A program made the position numbers and the translations under genes. The notes under the pieces were generated by a model that worked only from the letters and a program-made list of their open reading frames with translations, ran no database searches and was not told the DNA's origin. Below are positions 24,753-32,987 of a stretch of DNA of 64,000 nucleotides, piece by piece (positions within the stretch are counted from its first letter, which is position 1; each line of letters begins with the position of its first letter). The stretch is from an uncultured Alphaproteobacteria bacterium (GTDB lineage: Bacteria > Pseudomonadota > Alphaproteobacteria > RF32 > CAG-239): contig CALXTQ010000021.1 of the NCBI GenBank assembly GCA_944391485.1, positions 46,310 through 110,309 of the forward strand. Reading direction: 5' to 3'.

Positions 24753-26132
24753 ATGACAGACATATACCTGCACAATACCCTGCTGCGGCGGAAGCAGAAA
24801 TTCGAACCGATTGACGCCAGTAACGTGCGCATGTATGTCTGTGGTCCCACCGTTTATGACCGCGCCCATCTGGGCAATGCCAAGACCTCGGTAGTCTTTG
24901 ATGTTCTGTATCGTTTTCTGCGGCAGGTTTACGGGCCGGAACACGTAACTTATGTGTCGAATATTACGGATGTCGACGACAAAATCCTGAACAAGCACAA
25001 GGAAACGGGGAAACCCATTCGCGAAATTACGGAACAGACCTGCCGGTGGTATCTTGAAGATATGGCCAAGCTGAATGTTATGAATCCGAATTTTCGTCCC
25101 CGCGCCACCGAATATATTGGTGAAATGATAGAACTGGTTAAGCTGCTGCTGGCAAACGGCCATGCGTATGAGGCGGAAGGGCATGTTCTCTTCAGCGTCG
25201 ATTCGATGCCCAATTACGGTTTTCTGTCCGGACGTTCCATGAAAGAGATGATGGCCGGCGCGCGCATAGAGGTTGCCGATTATAAGAAAAATCCCGCCGA
25301 TTTTATTTTGTGGAAGCCTTCGGCGGCGGACCAGCCGGGGTGGAACAGCCCGTGGGGATACGGCCGTCCGGGCTGGCATCTGGAATGTTCAGCCATGAGT
25401 TCAAAGCTTCTGGGCGATTCTTTTGATATCCACGGCGGCGGGTCCGATCTGATTTTTCCGCACCATGAGAATGAATGCGCGCAGTCGTGCTGCGCTCATC
25501 CCGGCTCAAGTTTTGCCCGGTACTGGGTTCATGCGGGAATGCTGATGGTTGACGGTGTTAAGATGTCAAAATCGCTTGGCAATTTTCACAATGTCGATGA
25601 AATTCTTTCGCAGTATCCGGCGGAGGCTTTGCGTCTGCTGTTTCTGACGACGCATTATCACCAGCCGTTTAACTTTACGTTTGAGGGACTACAGGCGGCA
25701 AAGCTTTCTCTGGACAAGTTCTATAACGCGCTCCGCCAGACCGCCGAGATTGAAGCCGTCGAAACCGCTCCGGACGAAAAAGTAATGGATGCTTTGGCCG
25801 ATGATATCAACACGCCTCTGGCGCTGTCTCATCTGCACGAGATTGTGAATAATCTGAATAAGGCCGAAACTGCTGAGGAAAAAGTCCGTCTTAAATCTTC
25901 GCTGCTGGCCAGCGCAGGCGTTCTCGGGCTTCTTTATCAGGATCCAGAAGCCTGGTTCAAAGGCAGCATGAATGAAATTGTTGAGCTCGGAATTGAGGCG
26001 AAAATTGCGGAAAGGCTTGCCGCCAAAAAGGCAAAGGATTTTGCTCTGGCTGACAGGATTCGCGATGAGCTGAAAGAAAAGGGGATCATTTTGGAAGACA
26101 CGCCTTCCGGCACCATTTGGAAAAAAGCGTAA
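24753..26132 (+). CDS. cysS: Cysteinyl-tRNA synthetase
   Basis: Charges tRNA-Cys with cysteine in the cytoplasm. At 459 residues it has the standard bacterial length. The class I signatures are present: the HIGH-like element in VYDRAHLGNAKT near residue 33 and Lys270-Met-Ser-Lys-Ser274. Zinc ligands are visible in CGPTVYD, the WHLECSAMS stretch and HHENECAQS. The anticodon-binding C terminus ends in RDELKEKGIILEDT, normal for the family. The ribosome site is CGGAG. It is a single-gene unit followed by a terminator about 140 bases downstream. Confidence 0.96.
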   Translation: MTDIYLHNTLLRRKQKFEPIDASNVRMYVCGPTVYDRAHLGNAKTSVVFDVLYRFLRQVYGPEHVTYVSNITDVDDKILNKHKETGKPIREITEQTCRWYLEDMAKLNVMNPNFRPRATEYIGEMIELVKLLLANGHAYEAEGHVLFSVDSMPNYGFLSGRSMKEMMAGARIEVADYKKNPADFILWKPSAADQPGWNSPWGYGRPGWHLECSAMSSKLLGDSFDIHGGGSDLIFPHHENECAQSCCAHPGSSFARYWVHAGMLMVDGVKMSKSLGNFHNVDEILSQYPAEALRLLFLTTHYHQPFNFTFEGLQAAKLSLDKFYNALRQTAEIEAVETAPDEKVMDALADDINTPLALSHLHEIVNNLNKAETAEEKVRLKSSLLASAGVLGLLYQDPEAWFKGSMNEIVELGIEAKIAERLAAKKAKDFALADRIRDELKEKGIILEDTPSGTIWKKA

Positions 26133-26270
26133 TTTTTTTTCGAACAATATTTTTCAGGATTCCGCGCTTTTTTCGGAAGATGATTCCTTATTGGCAGCGG
26201 CGGGGGTTGAGAGATATGCTCCGTTCCCGGAAAAGAAAGTTTGTTTCAAAACTCTCCGGCAGAAAAAAGA

Positions 26271-26305
26271 AAACGGCAGACCAAAAGGTAAGCCGTTTTT
26301 TTTTC
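26271..26305 (+). terminator. Terminator downstream of cysS
   Basis: AAACGGC (26271-26277) pairs with GCCGTTT (26292-26298), followed by more T residues. The 138 bases between cysS and this hairpin hold no convincing gene; a 72-codon frame there has no ribosome site. Confidence 0.75.
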
Positions 26306-26323
26306 ATAGGCGGTTGCCCGAAC

Positions 26324-26551
26324 TTAATGTCTTAATTTTGCATTTCTCCTTTGGGTGTTATTTTTCTTAATGGCATTAAAAATGGTGTCTGCGAAAGATT
26401 TTTTTGCAACGTAGGTAATAAACAGAGGTTCTTCCAGTTTTAGTTTTCCGAGAGTCTCTTCAAGTGCCTCGAAACTTTGGTAAATTTTGCTGATTAAAAC
26501 GATATTTTTTTCAACAGAGTCACAACAGTCCGAATTACGTTCTTTTTTCAT
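26324..26551 (-). CDS. Small protein with VAxKSFxD motif (paralogue of the gene at 50129)
   Basis: A 75-residue soluble protein of unknown function. Its C-terminal half reads EPLFITYVAKKSFADTIF and aligns with the 49-residue protein encoded at 50129-50278, which has YYFVAVAHKSFSDAVL in the same place. The upstream SFEALEETL also matches EFEKLMTDL there. This makes them two members of a small family. The N-terminal part here is extra and has two adjacent cysteines. A ribosome site (AAAGGAT) precedes the ATG. A dyad GTATAA-N6-TTATAC (26574-26591) lies between gene and likely promoter and may be an operator. The gene is convergent with cysS. Confidence 0.65.
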   Translation of the reverse strand: MKKERNSDCCDSVEKNIVLISKIYQSFEALEETLGKLKLEEPLFITYVAKKSFADTIFNAIKKNNTQRRNAKLRH

Positions 26552-26573
26552 GCCTGTATCCTTTTGTTGTTGT

Positions 26574-26591
26574 GTATAAGTTCGTTTATAC
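26574..26591. promoter_or_regulatory. Inverted repeat upstream of the small VAxKSF gene
   Basis: A perfect six-base dyad (GTATAA, six bases, TTATAC) sits in the leader of the minus-strand gene at 26324-26551. A TATAAT on the minus strand lies about 30 bases further upstream. The remaining 26592-26806 spacer contains a small GGAGC/GCTCC hairpin near 26720 and no gene that I can support. Confidence 0.35.
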
Positions 26592-26806
26592 GTTGTAAAA
26601 TCATTCTATTATAATCGGTTGAGTTGTATACCTAGTAAAAAGTTTTATCCGATACAGAAAAATATGATCATTTGTCGCGGGGATTCCAAGCTGGCAGATA
26701 TGTTATAAACCGGGACGGAGCGTTGCTCCGGACGGTATCAAATCTTTGCGGAATATAAAGCCGTTCGGACGAAGAAAAAGAGATTTACCGGCTGTTGGCC
26801 GATATA

Positions 26807-27493
26807 CTATGGTTTCAGGATAAGGCACCGGGTGTCAGAATTTTCTTCCAGACGTTTTTTGAAATCAAGGGGATCAACGTTTCCCTGAGTATACAGATCA
26901 TAATGGATAGGAACGACGGTCGGAGCGCCGAGCCACTGCGCCGCGATCAGGGCTTCGTCAATATTCATGTTGGCCCGTCCGCCGATCGGGATAAAGGCGA
27001 TGTCGGGGCGGTAAAGGCTGCCGACCAGCTTAAAATCCTGATGCAGGGCCGTATCGCCGAGGGCATACAGCGTCAGGCCGTTCAGGCGGAATAGAATGCT
27101 GGCTGCTTGTCCGAATGGTTTTCCGTCAGGCAGAAGACCTGAATGCATAGCGTACCGAAAATGAGCGCTGCCGAAAGAATATTGCAGAGTTCCGCCGACA
27201 GGAATGCCAGAGGTTTTTGCGCCCAGTATCCGGCAGTATTCGGCGGTTTCAAATCCTGCGGTAATAACGGCGTCATTCTGTTGTGCGATTTGAATGGCAT
27301 CGCCGATGTGGTCTGCGTGGCCGTGAGTAAGAAAAATATCTCCGACTTTAATGTCTTCCGGTTTTTTGACGGCCATGGGCGCGCCTGTTAAAAACGGATC
27401 TATGGCAAAGGCAAAATCTTTTCCGCTGACGACAAAGCCGCTGTGGCCCAGATAGGTAATGTCAATGTCTTTGATTGTTATGCTGTCAGCCAT
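26807..27493 (-). CDS. UPF0173 / UlaG-like metal-dependent hydrolase
   Basis: A 228-residue metallo-beta-lactamase fold protein of the UPF0173 family. The opening DITYLGHSGFVV and the metal-binding THGHADHIGD (about residue 55) are intact. Further ligand motifs include LGDTALH and IPIHYD-like VPIHYD near the end. The family is widespread in bacteria and archaea without a settled substrate. The protein has no signal peptide and is probably cytoplasmic. It is transcribed alone on the minus strand, with the 27560 gene upstream. Confidence 0.88.
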   Translation of the reverse strand: MADSITIKDIDITYLGHSGFVVSGKDFAFAIDPFLTGAPMAVKKPEDIKVGDIFLTHGHADHIGDAIQIAQQNDAVITAGFETAEYCRILGAKTSGIPVGGTLQYSFGSAHFRYAMHSGLLPDGKPFGQAASILFRLNGLTLYALGDTALHQDFKLVGSLYRPDIAFIPIGGRANMNIDEALIAAQWLGAPTVVPIHYDLYTQGNVDPLDFKKRLEENSDTRCLILKP

Positions 27494-27559
27494 GTCTTTT
27501 CTCCGCGGTTTATTTTTTTCTTTTATAACACAGGAGTTTTTAACTGTATAGCAAAAGGA

Positions 27560-27751
27560 TCACATAAGATATTTCTGCGCTTTGTTTTTTTCGTATCTGA
27601 ATTTATATTCGCTGTTGGAAACAGTAAATTTGTTGTCGGCCCAGTCGTCGACAACATAGTCAATGAGGTCGGCGTTAATCCCGTCTTCATTTTGAATTGG
27701 AAACCTGCTGGACAGATCCTGAAGCAGATAATTGGCAATATTGGTTTTCAC
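27560..27751 (-). CDS. Small uncharacterised protein
   Basis: A 63-residue acidic protein that starts at GTG 27751-27749, six bases behind GGGAG. The longer frame upstream lacks a ribosome site. It contains IANYLLQDLSSRFPIQ, the LIDYVVDDWADNKF stretch and a charged C terminus. I do not recognise a family. The moderate hydrophobicity and even codon use suggest a real gene, but it is small and isolated. Confidence 0.5.
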   Translation of the reverse strand: MKTNIANYLLQDLSSRFPIQNEDGINADLIDYVVDDWADNKFTVSNSEYKFRYEKNKAQKYLM

Positions 27752-28018
27752 AGGCAGTCTCCCGTAATAGTCATCGTTAACCTTTATTAATATAAAGTTA
27801 ATTTTTCTGTTTGGAAGAAGAGTTAAAACCAAAGTATATGTTAATAAGTCATGTTTTGTGTAGACAAGTCAGGTTTGTTGCCGAAACCGGACGCCGGGAA
27901 AAACGCTCTTCCGAACAGGAGAAATTTTCTTCCCGGCGCCGGGCAGGAGGTGAAAATCTTCCCTTCATACAGGACTGATTCTTTTCCGCAGGTTTTCGGC
28001 GCCGGGCAGGGCAGGTTC

Positions 28019-28831
28019 CTAATTTCGGCCTCTTCCGCTGTCAAAAATCTTTTGAGACGTAGCGGTATTTTCTTTGCGAAAAGCAAGTTTGCGGAGGCCA
28101 GCGGCATCCCACAGGCACATAAGGCCGTCAATGTTGCGCACGGCGGAACTGCCGTCCGCTTTTTTGTAAACGACGGGAATATCGCATCTGATAAAATAAT
28201 CGCCGCCCTGCGCCCGCAGAAATTTCTGAGAGTCGTTTTTGATATAGCAGCTGGTCATCATTCCCTCAAATCCCATTTTTACCAGTTCCTGAGCATATCT
28301 CTGAATGAGTCTGGCGCCGATTCCCGCGCGTTTGTACTCCGGCGCGATATAAAGCGAGCTGGAGCCGGCTATCTTGTTTTTGGCGGGCAGGGGAATGGGT
28401 CTCAGATCATTGTAGGCGTTGATACCCAGATAGGCGTTTTTTCTGCGCATCAACAGTCTGATTTTGTTTTCCTTCTCATAACGTTCGTATTCTTTGTCCT
28501 CCAGAGGAGCGGCGTATCCTTTGCGGAAGCCGACAATCTTTTTTCCTTCCGGAAGGTTTGCTTCCGCGACAAAACACAAAAAGCGTCCGTTGTCCGCGCC
28601 GAGTTTGGTCATTGCCTGTTTCCAGTAATCGCGGAAAGTGCTGCGGCTTTGCCCCGTGTCTTTTTCTTCGTCGGGAATCAGTTCGGGATAAACCTTGAGC
28701 GACGCGCCGTATTTGTTTGTAACCTCATCATTGAAAAAACGGTCGTAATAAGCTGTGTAAGCCAGTTCTGCCAGTTCGGCCTCGTCTTCTCTGCGGGCTT
28801 TGCGGATAGTAATATTGTAGGAATTAATCAT
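28019..28831 (-). CDS. GNAT-family N-acetyltransferase
   Basis: A 270-residue acetyltransferase-like protein. The ATG at 28831 is preceded by GGAG at eight bases, better than the longer frame start. The N-terminal YNITIRKARREDEAELAEL is a typical GNAT opening. The acetyl-CoA loop is IAPEYKRAGIGARLIQRYAQ (about residues 160-180). A charged insert between these two regions makes the protein longer than usual (about 150). The substrate is unknown. The 180-base spacer behind the gene (27841-28018) has two GGCGCCGGGCAGG repeats but no gene that I can support. Confidence 0.8.
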   Translation of the reverse strand: MINSYNITIRKARREDEAELAELAYTAYYDRFFNDEVTNKYGASLKVYPELIPDEEKDTGQSRSTFRDYWKQAMTKLGADNGRFLCFVAEANLPEGKKIVGFRKGYAAPLEDKEYERYEKENKIRLLMRRKNAYLGINAYNDLRPIPLPAKNKIAGSSSLYIAPEYKRAGIGARLIQRYAQELVKMGFEGMMTSCYIKNDSQKFLRAQGGDYFIRCDIPVVYKKADGSSAVRNIDGLMCLWDAAGLRKLAFRKENTATSQKIFDSGRGRN

Positions 28832-28998
28832 GGTAAAATCTCCATCTGAAAATTGAAAAATAAAAAACGGTTGATGTTGTGAAATCAGAGCATCAATGTC
28901 GATGGAGATGATGGACATGCAGCGTCTGCCGTCTTAAAGCGATAACTTTAAGGTTGTCTGGCGAAAAAATATATTTAACCGGCGTATTCTGCATAACT

Positions 28999-29271
28999 TT
29001 ATTTAAATTTTGTTTTTGCCTTTTTTAACATCAGAACATAACCCTTGTTTGGTTCGTCTTTCAAAAAGCGGGCGACACGCGTAACGGTCGTCAGACTGGC
29101 TCCCGTCTTTTCGGAAATCTCCCGGTAAGAAAGTTTCCCCTTATCCAAAAGCTTCGCAATCTGCCAGCGGTCCTGAAAATCTTTTATTTCCTTGGGCGTG
29201 CATAGATCTTTCAAAAATCTTTCCGCTTCTCTGGGGCCTTCCAGACTGGCAAAAGCTTCATACAAATTCAT
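28999..29271 (-). CDS. TrpR-like YerC/YecD DNA-binding protein
   Basis: A 90-residue helical protein of the TrpR/YerC family. The helix-turn-helix is KLSYREISEKTGASLTTVTR near residues 47-66, and the N-terminal LYEAFASLEGPREAERFL is typical. YerC-like proteins resemble Trp repressor but lack evidence for tryptophan binding. They are best known from Firmicutes, which fits other clostridial-looking genes in this window. It stands alone; a T-rich stretch follows. Its target genes are unknown. Confidence 0.85.
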   Translation of the reverse strand: MNLYEAFASLEGPREAERFLKDLCTPKEIKDFQDRWQIAKLLDKGKLSYREISEKTGASLTTVTRVARFLKDEPNKGYVLMLKKAKTKFK

Positions 29272-29356
29272 AAGGTTTTGTTCCGTATAAAAACAGACAC
29301 GTTTGTTTTACTGTTTTAGTAAGATAAAACAAAAAGACAAAATGTCAACATCTTTT

Positions 29357-30094
29357 TTATTGTTTTTTCTCTTGGGCGTCGGCCGGATGTTCCCGGTCGT
29401 ATTTGTCGCACAGATCCCATTCCATTTTATAATTACGGAGATTGTCAAGTTTTTGATGCTCGCGTTCCCGGGCTCTGATTAGTTCTTCGACAATCGGCGT
29501 CAGTCTGGCTATGTAATGGCTGTAAAGCTCTTCCCAGCCTTGGTCGAGTGAAGCCTTGTCATTTGTGCGGACCTTGACGGCGCGTACCTCGTAAACGGCA
29601 TTGCGGATGGCCTTGTCAATCAGCGGAAGATAATATTCGAGCGTCAGCTTGTTGATGCGCTGGTGCGTCTGCTCATGCCGGATAATTACCGAAAAGCGGC
29701 AGCTCTGATAATCATGTGTATTTGAGACGTAAATTTCCGGTTTCCTGTAACCGACAAAAATTTTTACTTCCTGAGGCATCAGGCAGGAATATTCGTCATC
29801 CAAACGTTGAAGATAGGATGTGCCTATCTGAAGAGTCATCTTTATCGGGGCTGTGGCAAGTCCTTCTGCGAACATGCCTTTTTCTTTGTATTCGGGTTTG
29901 AGCTCCGCAATCTGGTTAATTTGTTCCGTTGATGCTGACAGGATATGATAGAGCTTGCCGTAAGAAGACGTAAAAGTAATGGCCGGCCGCGGATTAATAT
30001 CGTTGCAGGAAATGAATTCGCCGTAACTGAATGCCTTTGCCGTTCCGGTCAAGGCCAGCAGTCCCGCTGCGGTATAAAACCATAACTTTTTCAT
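29357..30094 (-). CDS. Secreted protein with HExxH metallopeptidase-like motif
   Basis: A 245-residue protein with a signal peptide (about 1-21). The central RHEQTHQRI contains HExxH, the zinc site of many metallopeptidases, followed by a long helix (LTLEYYLPLIDKAIRNAV) that may carry a third ligand. Two cysteines near the start and in SCRFSV suggest a disulfide in the periplasm. The C-terminal part is a charged helix rich in Arg/Glu. I do not recognise a named family. Metallopeptidase activity is a motif-based guess. It diverges from the 30193 gene across a 98-base gap. Confidence 0.62.
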   Translation of the reverse strand: MKKLWFYTAAGLLALTGTAKAFSYGEFISCNDINPRPAITFTSSYGKLYHILSASTEQINQIAELKPEYKEKGMFAEGLATAPIKMTLQIGTSYLQRLDDEYSCLMPQEVKIFVGYRKPEIYVSNTHDYQSCRFSVIIRHEQTHQRINKLTLEYYLPLIDKAIRNAVYEVRAVKVRTNDKASLDQGWEELYSHYIARLTPIVEELIRAREREHQKLDNLRNYKMEWDLCDKYDREHPADAQEKKQ

Positions 30095-30192
30095 TTTTTA
30101 TATTTTGCTGTCAAACCTGATAACAGTTTATTATCTATTCTTTAAAAAATATTTACTATAATACGACCGTTAAGACTTTTTAGGGGAAGACT

Positions 30193-30525
30193 ATGCTGAA
30201 GTATCTGATCGCTTTTTTGCTGTTATCCGGTCCGGCTTCTGCGCAGGAAGCGGTTGAAAGCCTTTCTGCAAAACAGCAGTACCAGAATTCGGGAAAAGAA
30301 GATGCGCGCGAGCTGCGTCGTCTGTTTGACACTATGGAAAAGCCGAAATATCAGCGTGCTTACGATCAGTATCTGGAAGACCTGAAGCTGATCGCCAGAT
30401 ACGGCAAAGCGCAGGATAATGAGGATCTTTACAGGGATATCCGCGCCATGAACAGCGACGAACCTTTCATCGTCTCGAAAGATCGTCCCGACAAGCGGCC
30501 GCGGAAAGCGCCGGCTTTCTGGTAA
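30193..30525 (+). CDS. Small secreted protein of unknown function
   Basis: A 110-residue protein with a clear signal peptide (MLKYLIAFLLLSGPASA, cleavage near residue 17). The mature part is hydrophilic and helical: KEDARELRRLFDTMEKPKYQ, then YDQYLEDLKLIARYG, ending in PRKAPAFW. No cysteines or domains are seen. An AGGGGAAG ribosome site precedes the ATG. Periplasmic location is predicted; no function can be offered. Confidence 0.7.
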   Translation: MLKYLIAFLLLSGPASAQEAVESLSAKQQYQNSGKEDARELRRLFDTMEKPKYQRAYDQYLEDLKLIARYGKAQDNEDLYRDIRAMNSDEPFIVSKDRPDKRPRKAPAFW

Positions 30526-30567
30526 AACAGTTTCTGCTTTTGACGAGCGCACGGGGAAATATTTTGG

Positions 30568-30646
30568 AATTTTCATTCTGACTCCATATGCTAAGTATTT
30601 GATTCTTATATGAGGGAATTTGCGCTTAAAAGTCAGAATGAAAATT
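30568..30646. repeat. 79-bp element with 16-bp perfect terminal inverted repeats
   Basis: AATTTTCATTCTGACT (30568-30583) and its exact complement AGTCAGAATGAAAATT (30631-30646) enclose 47 bases without a gene. It could be a miniature mobile element, a long hairpin in a transcript, or a regulatory dyad. No target-site duplication is evident. Confidence 0.7.
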
Positions 30647-30651
30647 GATTT

Positions 30652-30686
30652 AAAAAGAAAAAAGACTGAAAAATATTCAGTCTTTT
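30652..30686. terminator. Bidirectional terminator between the secreted protein gene and tRNA-Leu
   Basis: A ten-base-pair stem (AAAGACTGAA / TTCAGTCTTT) with an AAATA-like loop has T-rich sequence on both sides. On the minus strand it follows the tRNA and ends in TTTTTTC, which makes it the natural tRNA terminator. Confidence 0.8.
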
Positions 30687-30691
30687 CAATG

Positions 30692-30777
30692 TGGTAGGGG
30701 TAGTCAGACTTGAACTGACACGGGCAAAGCCCACAAGATTTTGAGTCTAGCGCGTCTACCAGTTCCGCCATACCCCC
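30692..30777 (-). tRNA. tRNA-Leu(CAA)
   Basis: An 86-base tRNA on the minus strand with the 3' CCA encoded. The acceptor arm pairs GGGGGTA with TACCCCT. The anticodon loop is CTCAAAA with anticodon CAA. A long variable arm (TGGGC-TTT-GCCCG) is characteristic of leucine tRNAs, and the T loop TTCAAGT is normal. One anticodon-stem pair is a T-T mismatch. It reads UUG codons. Confidence 0.93.
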
Positions 30778-30845
30778 GTAAACAGGAAAAATAAATATAT
30801 TATTTAAATCATGTCGTCAATAGTTTTTTTACCTAAAATAAATAT

Positions 30846-32426
30846 ATGAAGCCTAAAATAAATCTCATTATGCTGCGGCGGGAACAGCGCCGCATAATCA
30901 GTCTGCGGAACAAAACAGTGGAGAATACGGAAAGAGAGGCGGCCGTCTGTTATCGGAACGGCAGATACGAAGAGGCGCTGAGTCTCTATCTGGAACTGAT
31001 GCGGAAATATCCGCGCCGGGAAGGGTATGTTATATCCTGCGCAAACTGTTTTGATATTATCGGCCGCCGGGACAAAGCCGTCGAGCTCTATAAACAGGCT
31101 CTGCAAATCAATAAAAAATCGCTGCCGGCCCTGAATAATCTGACGACGGCTCTGTATGAAAGCGGAGATTTGAAACAGGCGGAAAAATACTGTCGGCTTG
31201 CCCTGCGCCGGGACGGAGAAAATGCTTCGGCTTTGGTTAATATGGGAAACATTGTCTACCGGAAAGGTCGCTATCGGGAGGCGCTTGATCTGTATCGGCA
31301 TGCCGCGGAAAAACAGCCTGATTTTTATATTGCCGAAATCAACATCGCCAATACACTTTATGACCTGAAGGATTATGGGCCGGCGGCAGAACAGGCTCTC
31401 CGTTCGCTGCGTCTCAATCCGTCAAGCCTGACTGCTTACGTAATTCTGGGAAACTCGTATCTCGAGCTCGACAGGTATGACGAGGCATTGTCCGCTCTGA
31501 AAAAAGCATTGCAGCTGGATTCCGAAGATCCGTGGATATACAATTCGCTGAGTCAGGTTTGTCAGAAAAAATCACAATGGGAAGACGCGTTGAAATACGG
31601 CTGGCAGGCCGTCGAAAAAAGTTCCGGCGACGAGGCGCAGCAGATAAATTTTGGTTACACGCTTTATGAATGCGCTTTGGAAAAAACGGATTCCCTTGTG
31701 AAAAAATACGCCGAAAACTGGCGGCGCCGCTATCCGGATAACAAGGTGGCCGCCCACATGGCCGCTGCTGTCGGAAACAGCGGAAATATCACCGGAGCGG
31801 ATGATGATTATATCCGGAATATTTTTGATGTTTTTGCGCCGGATTTTGAGTCCGTTCTGACGGCGCTGGATTATCAGGCGCCGGCACATATCCACGAAAT
31901 GCTGCGTCATATTTACGGAGAAAAAACGTCCCGCAGAATGCGGATTCTGGATGCTGGCTGCGGTACCGGATTCTGCGGTGTTTTTCTAAAAAAATATGCC
32001 GCCTGGCGCGGGTTGTGGGGCGTCGATTTGTCAACGGGAATGCTGTCTGTCGCGCGGCAGAAAAAAGTATATGACAAACTGTTTCAGGAGGAACTTACCG
32101 TATTTCTAAAACAGTGGAAAAACCGGTTTGACCTGATTGTTTCCGCTGATGTTCTGACCTATTTCGGCGATCTGCAAAATCTGTTTTCGGGCTTTGCGGA
32201 TTCTCTGCGAAAAGGAGGGCGGATTCTGTTTACCGTTTCTGAAAACAATATCAGCGGCGACGCCTATTTTCTGCATCCTTCCGGCCGGTTTCTGCATAGT
32301 GAAAAATACATTGCGGATCTGTTGCGCCGACATGGTCTGGAACTCGAAAAATCCGAACGCCGCAAGCTGCGCAACGAGGGAGAAAAAGAGGTGTTCGGCT
32401 TTGTTTTTTCCGCATTGAAAAAATAG
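30846..32426 (+). CDS. TPR-repeat protein fused to a class I SAM methyltransferase
   Basis: A 526-residue cytoplasmic protein. Residues about 28-300 are tetratricopeptide repeats (ALSLYLELMRKYPR, ALVNMGNIVYRKGRYREAL and others, roughly six units). From about 360 a Rossmann methyltransferase domain begins with ILDAGCGTGFCG (SAM-binding motif I), then WGVDLSTGML and FDLIVSADVLTYFGDL. TPR arrays bind proteins, so the methyltransferase target is probably a protein or a complex. Similar fusions occur in Alphaproteobacteria. Its start lies 68 bases from the divergent tRNA-Leu. There is no signal peptide. Confidence 0.85.
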   Translation: MKPKINLIMLRREQRRIISLRNKTVENTEREAAVCYRNGRYEEALSLYLELMRKYPRREGYVISCANCFDIIGRRDKAVELYKQALQINKKSLPALNNLTTALYESGDLKQAEKYCRLALRRDGENASALVNMGNIVYRKGRYREALDLYRHAAEKQPDFYIAEINIANTLYDLKDYGPAAEQALRSLRLNPSSLTAYVILGNSYLELDRYDEALSALKKALQLDSEDPWIYNSLSQVCQKKSQWEDALKYGWQAVEKSSGDEAQQINFGYTLYECALEKTDSLVKKYAENWRRRYPDNKVAAHMAAAVGNSGNITGADDDYIRNIFDVFAPDFESVLTALDYQAPAHIHEMLRHIYGEKTSRRMRILDAGCGTGFCGVFLKKYAAWRGLWGVDLSTGMLSVARQKKVYDKLFQEELTVFLKQWKNRFDLIVSADVLTYFGDLQNLFSGFADSLRKGGRILFTVSENNISGDAYFLHPSGRFLHSEKYIADLLRRHGLELEKSERRKLRNEGEKEVFGFVFSALKK

Positions 32427-32440
32427 ATTCTATGACATAA

Positions 32441-32470
32441 AAAAACCTCTCAGATCAGAGAGGTTTTTTC
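32441..32470. terminator. Bidirectional terminator between methyltransferase and DUF2934 genes
   Basis: AACCTCTC (32444-32451) pairs with GAGAGGTT (32458-32465). A-rich sequence before and T-rich after allow termination in both directions for the two convergent genes. Confidence 0.88.
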
Positions 32471-32496
32471 AAATTTTGCATCTTAAAAAAGCAGAA

Positions 32497-32760
32497 TTAT
32501 TTTGCAGATTTTTTAGAAGATGTACTGCTCTTGCAAGTAGACGTTTTGCTTGCGGTCTTACTAGAAGAAGCTGAGGCTTTTTTAGAAGTTGAAGTACTCT
32601 TTTTTGCGGTAGAAGATTTGCAAGAAGAAGACTTACAACCGTTGGAAAGCTGCTCGACAGCCATCATCCAGAACTGCTCATCCTGACCGTTGGGACGGCC
32701 GGCATTTTCCCACATAAAGTAGGCTGCTTCGCGGATAGCGTTTTCATTAACTTTAACCAT
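32497..32760 (-). CDS. DUF2934-type protein with Ser/Lys/Cys-rich tail
   Basis: An 87-residue protein in two parts. Residues 1-42 match the DUF2934 pattern (IREAAYFMWENAGRPNGQ then QFWMMAVEQL). Residues about 43-87 are a low-complexity tail made almost only of Ser, Lys, Thr, Ala and Cys (SKKASASSSKTASK style), resembling the tails of H1-like histones. The ATG at 32758-32760 is preceded by GGAG at six bases and preferred to a start four codons earlier. The tail could bind nucleic acid or phosphate-rich surfaces; this is inference. The leading tract before it is AT-rich, with likely promoters for this gene and glgB. Confidence 0.78.
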   Translation of the reverse strand: MVKVNENAIREAAYFMWENAGRPNGQDEQFWMMAVEQLSNGCKSSSCKSSTAKKSTSTSKKASASSSKTASKTSTCKSSTSSKKSAK

Positions 32761-32987
32761 AACTAACTCCAAATAAATAAAAATGTTTGGTCAACAATAC
32801 CTAATATACAATCAAAATTTTATCCGTCAACAATTAATCGATTGATTATCTTAGATTTGCAAAATAAAAATTCCAAAGAAGTGTTATTTACTTGCAATTA
32901 ATATTATAAGAATTTATAGATAGTTTTTAAAGGGTTTAAAATATTATCAAAATTAATTATGTCTTAGTCTAATTAGGGGGCTATTGT
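32761..32987. promoter_or_regulatory. AT-rich divergent promoter region of the DUF2934 gene and glgB
   Basis: The 227 bases are strongly AT-rich and hold no gene. Divergent promoters must lie here because both flanking genes point outward. Several TATAAT-like hexamers are present and I cannot pick the active ones. The glgB ribosome site is AGGGGG. Confidence 0.5.

Noticed and set aside
26117..26335. A 72-codon plus-strand frame behind cysS
   Set aside because: It overlaps the cysS end and a terminator, and has no ribosome site.
27841..28018. Possible decayed gene with GGCGCCGGGCAGG repeats
   Set aside because: Only two short GC-rich repeats are seen; no frame with a family pattern can be built.
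30692..30777. tRNA-Leu as the integration site of the virion cassette
   Set aside because: It is about 9 kb from the cassette, and no partial copy of the tRNA 3' end is seen at either cassette edge.
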